A DNA stretch of 6,186 nucleotides, taken from positions 1-6,186 of the forward strand of contig JAIRLR010000149.1 of the NCBI GenBank assembly GCA_031259195.1. Direction: 5' to 3'. Within the stretch, counting starts at the first letter, position 1. The number at the start of each line of letters is the position of its first letter. The notes beneath the pieces were generated by a model that saw only the letters and a program-made list of their open reading frames with translations, searched no databases and was not told the origin of the DNA. Source of the DNA: Streptococcaceae bacterium (GTDB lineage Bacteria; Bacillota; Bacilli; Lactobacillales; Streptococcaceae). Below, one piece after another: positions 5,196 through 6,186 of the stretch. The translations under genes were made by a program, and so were the position numbers.

Positions 5196-6161
5196 GTGGC
5201 TAGAAAGAAAGGAACTGTTGGAGAGCGTTTAACCGTTGCGCGTCTTGTAAGTGGATTAACGATAAATGAAATTCAACAAATTACGAAAATACAAATTCGT
5301 TATTTAGAAGCGATTGAGCAAGATCAGTATGCAAATTTACCAGGAACTTTTTATGTTCGAGCCTTTATTCGCCAGTATGCACATGCTGTGGGTGAGAATG
5401 CGGATGAGTTAATCGACATCTATGATGGAAAAATCGAGCCCTATGCTCCTGATCCAGAGGAGCTGCCGAAAATTCCTGTGATAAAAAAGGTGGAAAGTCA
5501 AAGAATTACTCGTCATGAAAATCGTGTTAAAAGTTCGCTGCCTTTTATTATTTTAGGGATTTTTGCTTATGCGATCATAGCAGTTGTGCTTTATTTTATG
5601 TTTGCATATCAGGGGATAAAGCCAATGATTGATACCGATAACTCTATCAAGGTGGATCGGATGTTTGAATCTTCATCATCAAAAAGCAAGAAGCATTCGT
5701 CGTCAAGCTCAAATAGCTCAAAAACAAAAGAAAGCTCGACATCTTCAAGCAGTACGGGTAAGAATCAAAAAATAGAAATATCTAAAGTTTCAGAATCTGG
5801 CAATAACATTACCCTTTTGGCTAAAAATATTAGTGGTCAAGCAGAAATTCAGGTGAAAGCAGCTGAAGGACAAAAAACATGGGTTCAGATTAATGATGCA
5901 AATCAAACAGCATTATACTCTGGAACAGTAGAGGCAGCTAATCCATTTAAGCCTCTAAAATTAACAGAAGGAATGAAACAATTTTCAATTATTATCGGTG
6001 CTCCAGCAAATACAGAGTTAACAATCAATGAAGCCAAAGTAGATATGACGCCTTATAATTCAGGTAGAGTTCTAACTTTTATAATTTCTTTAGAATATAT
6101 TGGAGGAGCAAGTACTAGCAGCTCTACAGCTAGTTCCGCAAATAGTGTAAGGTATCAATAG
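5196..6161 (+). CDS. rodZ: RodZ-like cell-shape protein with helix-turn-helix domain (YmfM family)
   Basis: A bitopic membrane protein that links MreB-type filaments to the cell-wall elongation machinery where MreB exists; in coccoid lactic bacteria it is kept as a division/morphogenesis factor. The 321 residues show an N-terminal Xre-like HTH_25 domain (about 7-77, with TVGERLTVARLVSGLTINEIQQITKI and YLEAIEQDQYANLPGTFYVRAFIRQYA), a proline-rich stretch, a basic segment (96-113), one membrane helix (115-138), a Ser/Lys-rich linker (159-187) and an extracellular DUF4115-type beta domain (about 190-300), ending in a Ser/Thr-rich tail. Start: GTG 5196 is the only possible start before the conserved block, since TAA at 5172 closes the frame. 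The ribosome-binding site is poor (AGAAAG at 5177-5182, about 13 bases away). It follows ymfH as in the Bacillus ymf operon, but the MITE-like element separates them. Confidence 0.92.
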   Translation: MARKKGTVGERLTVARLVSGLTINEIQQITKIQIRYLEAIEQDQYANLPGTFYVRAFIRQYAHAVGENADELIDIYDGKIEPYAPDPEELPKIPVIKKVESQRITRHENRVKSSLPFIILGIFAYAIIAVVLYFMFAYQGIKPMIDTDNSIKVDRMFESSSSKSKKHSSSSSNSSKTKESSTSSSSTGKNQKIEISKVSESGNNITLLAKNISGQAEIQVKAAEGQKTWVQINDANQTALYSGTVEAANPFKPLKLTEGMKQFSIIIGAPANTELTINEAKVDMTPYNSGRVLTFIISLEYIGGASTSSSTASSANSVRYQ

Positions 6162-6166
6162 ACCTC

Positions 6167-6186
6167 CTTAGAGCCTGTCCAAGATC
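6167..6186 (+). repeat. Terminal repeat of a second element, cut by the window end
   Basis: CTTAGAGCCTGT (6167-6178) is identical to the outer 12 bases of the 4948-5171 terminal repeat read in the left-end orientation, including the TA (6169-6170). After that the sequence (CCAAGATC) diverges from the first element. It begins 5 bases after the rodZ stop codon. It may be the left end of a related MITE or of a full insertion sequence sharing the outermost bases; only 20 bases are visible. Confidence 0.45.

Overview
The window is a piece of a low-GC Gram-positive chromosome. Protein sequence and gene content point to Lactobacillales, most likely Enterococcaceae (Enterococcus, Tetragenococcus or Melissococcus type). 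This rests on the enterococcal look of ribosomal protein S2, the class II FBP aldolase, the YmfF/YmfH pair and RodZ; no species can be named from sequence alone. All intact genes are on the + strand.

Layout: (1) 1-215 is a structured non-coding leader whose first ~110 bases resemble the interior of a second repeat at 4948-5171. (2) fba, class II fructose-bisphosphate aldolase, 216-1097. (3) A near-consensus promoter only 5 bases after the fba stop, then a ~120-base leader, then rpsB (ribosomal protein S2) from the ATG at 1260 to 1988. The usual partner gene tsf is not downstream. (4) 1989-2346 has no intact gene. It holds two abutting minus-strand relics: a fragment of a PD-(D/E)XK (Rpn-type) nuclease/transposase and a fragment resembling an IS5-family DDE transposase. 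(5) ymfF (2347-3609) and ymfH (3619-4926) are two tightly coupled M16-family peptidase genes. YmfF lacks the zinc motif but keeps the C-terminal Arg/Tyr pair; YmfH has the zinc motif but not the Arg, suggesting one shared active site. (6) 4948-5171 is a 224-base MITE-like element with near-perfect terminal inverted repeats and a TA dinucleotide on each side, sitting between ymfH and rodZ. (7) rodZ, a membrane cell-shape protein with HTH, TM, Ser-rich linker and DUF4115, 5196-6161, GTG start. (8) At 6167 the window ends inside what looks like the terminal repeat of a further element of the same type.

The genes are housekeeping: glycolysis, ribosome, a processing-peptidase pair associated with the EF-P modification locus, and cell morphogenesis. 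The unusual material lies between them. Small TA-flanked, hairpin-rich elements lie on both sides of rodZ, a related structured sequence lies upstream of fba, and transposon remnants occupy the place where tsf would be expected. No complete mobile element, CRISPR array, tRNA or rRNA was seen.
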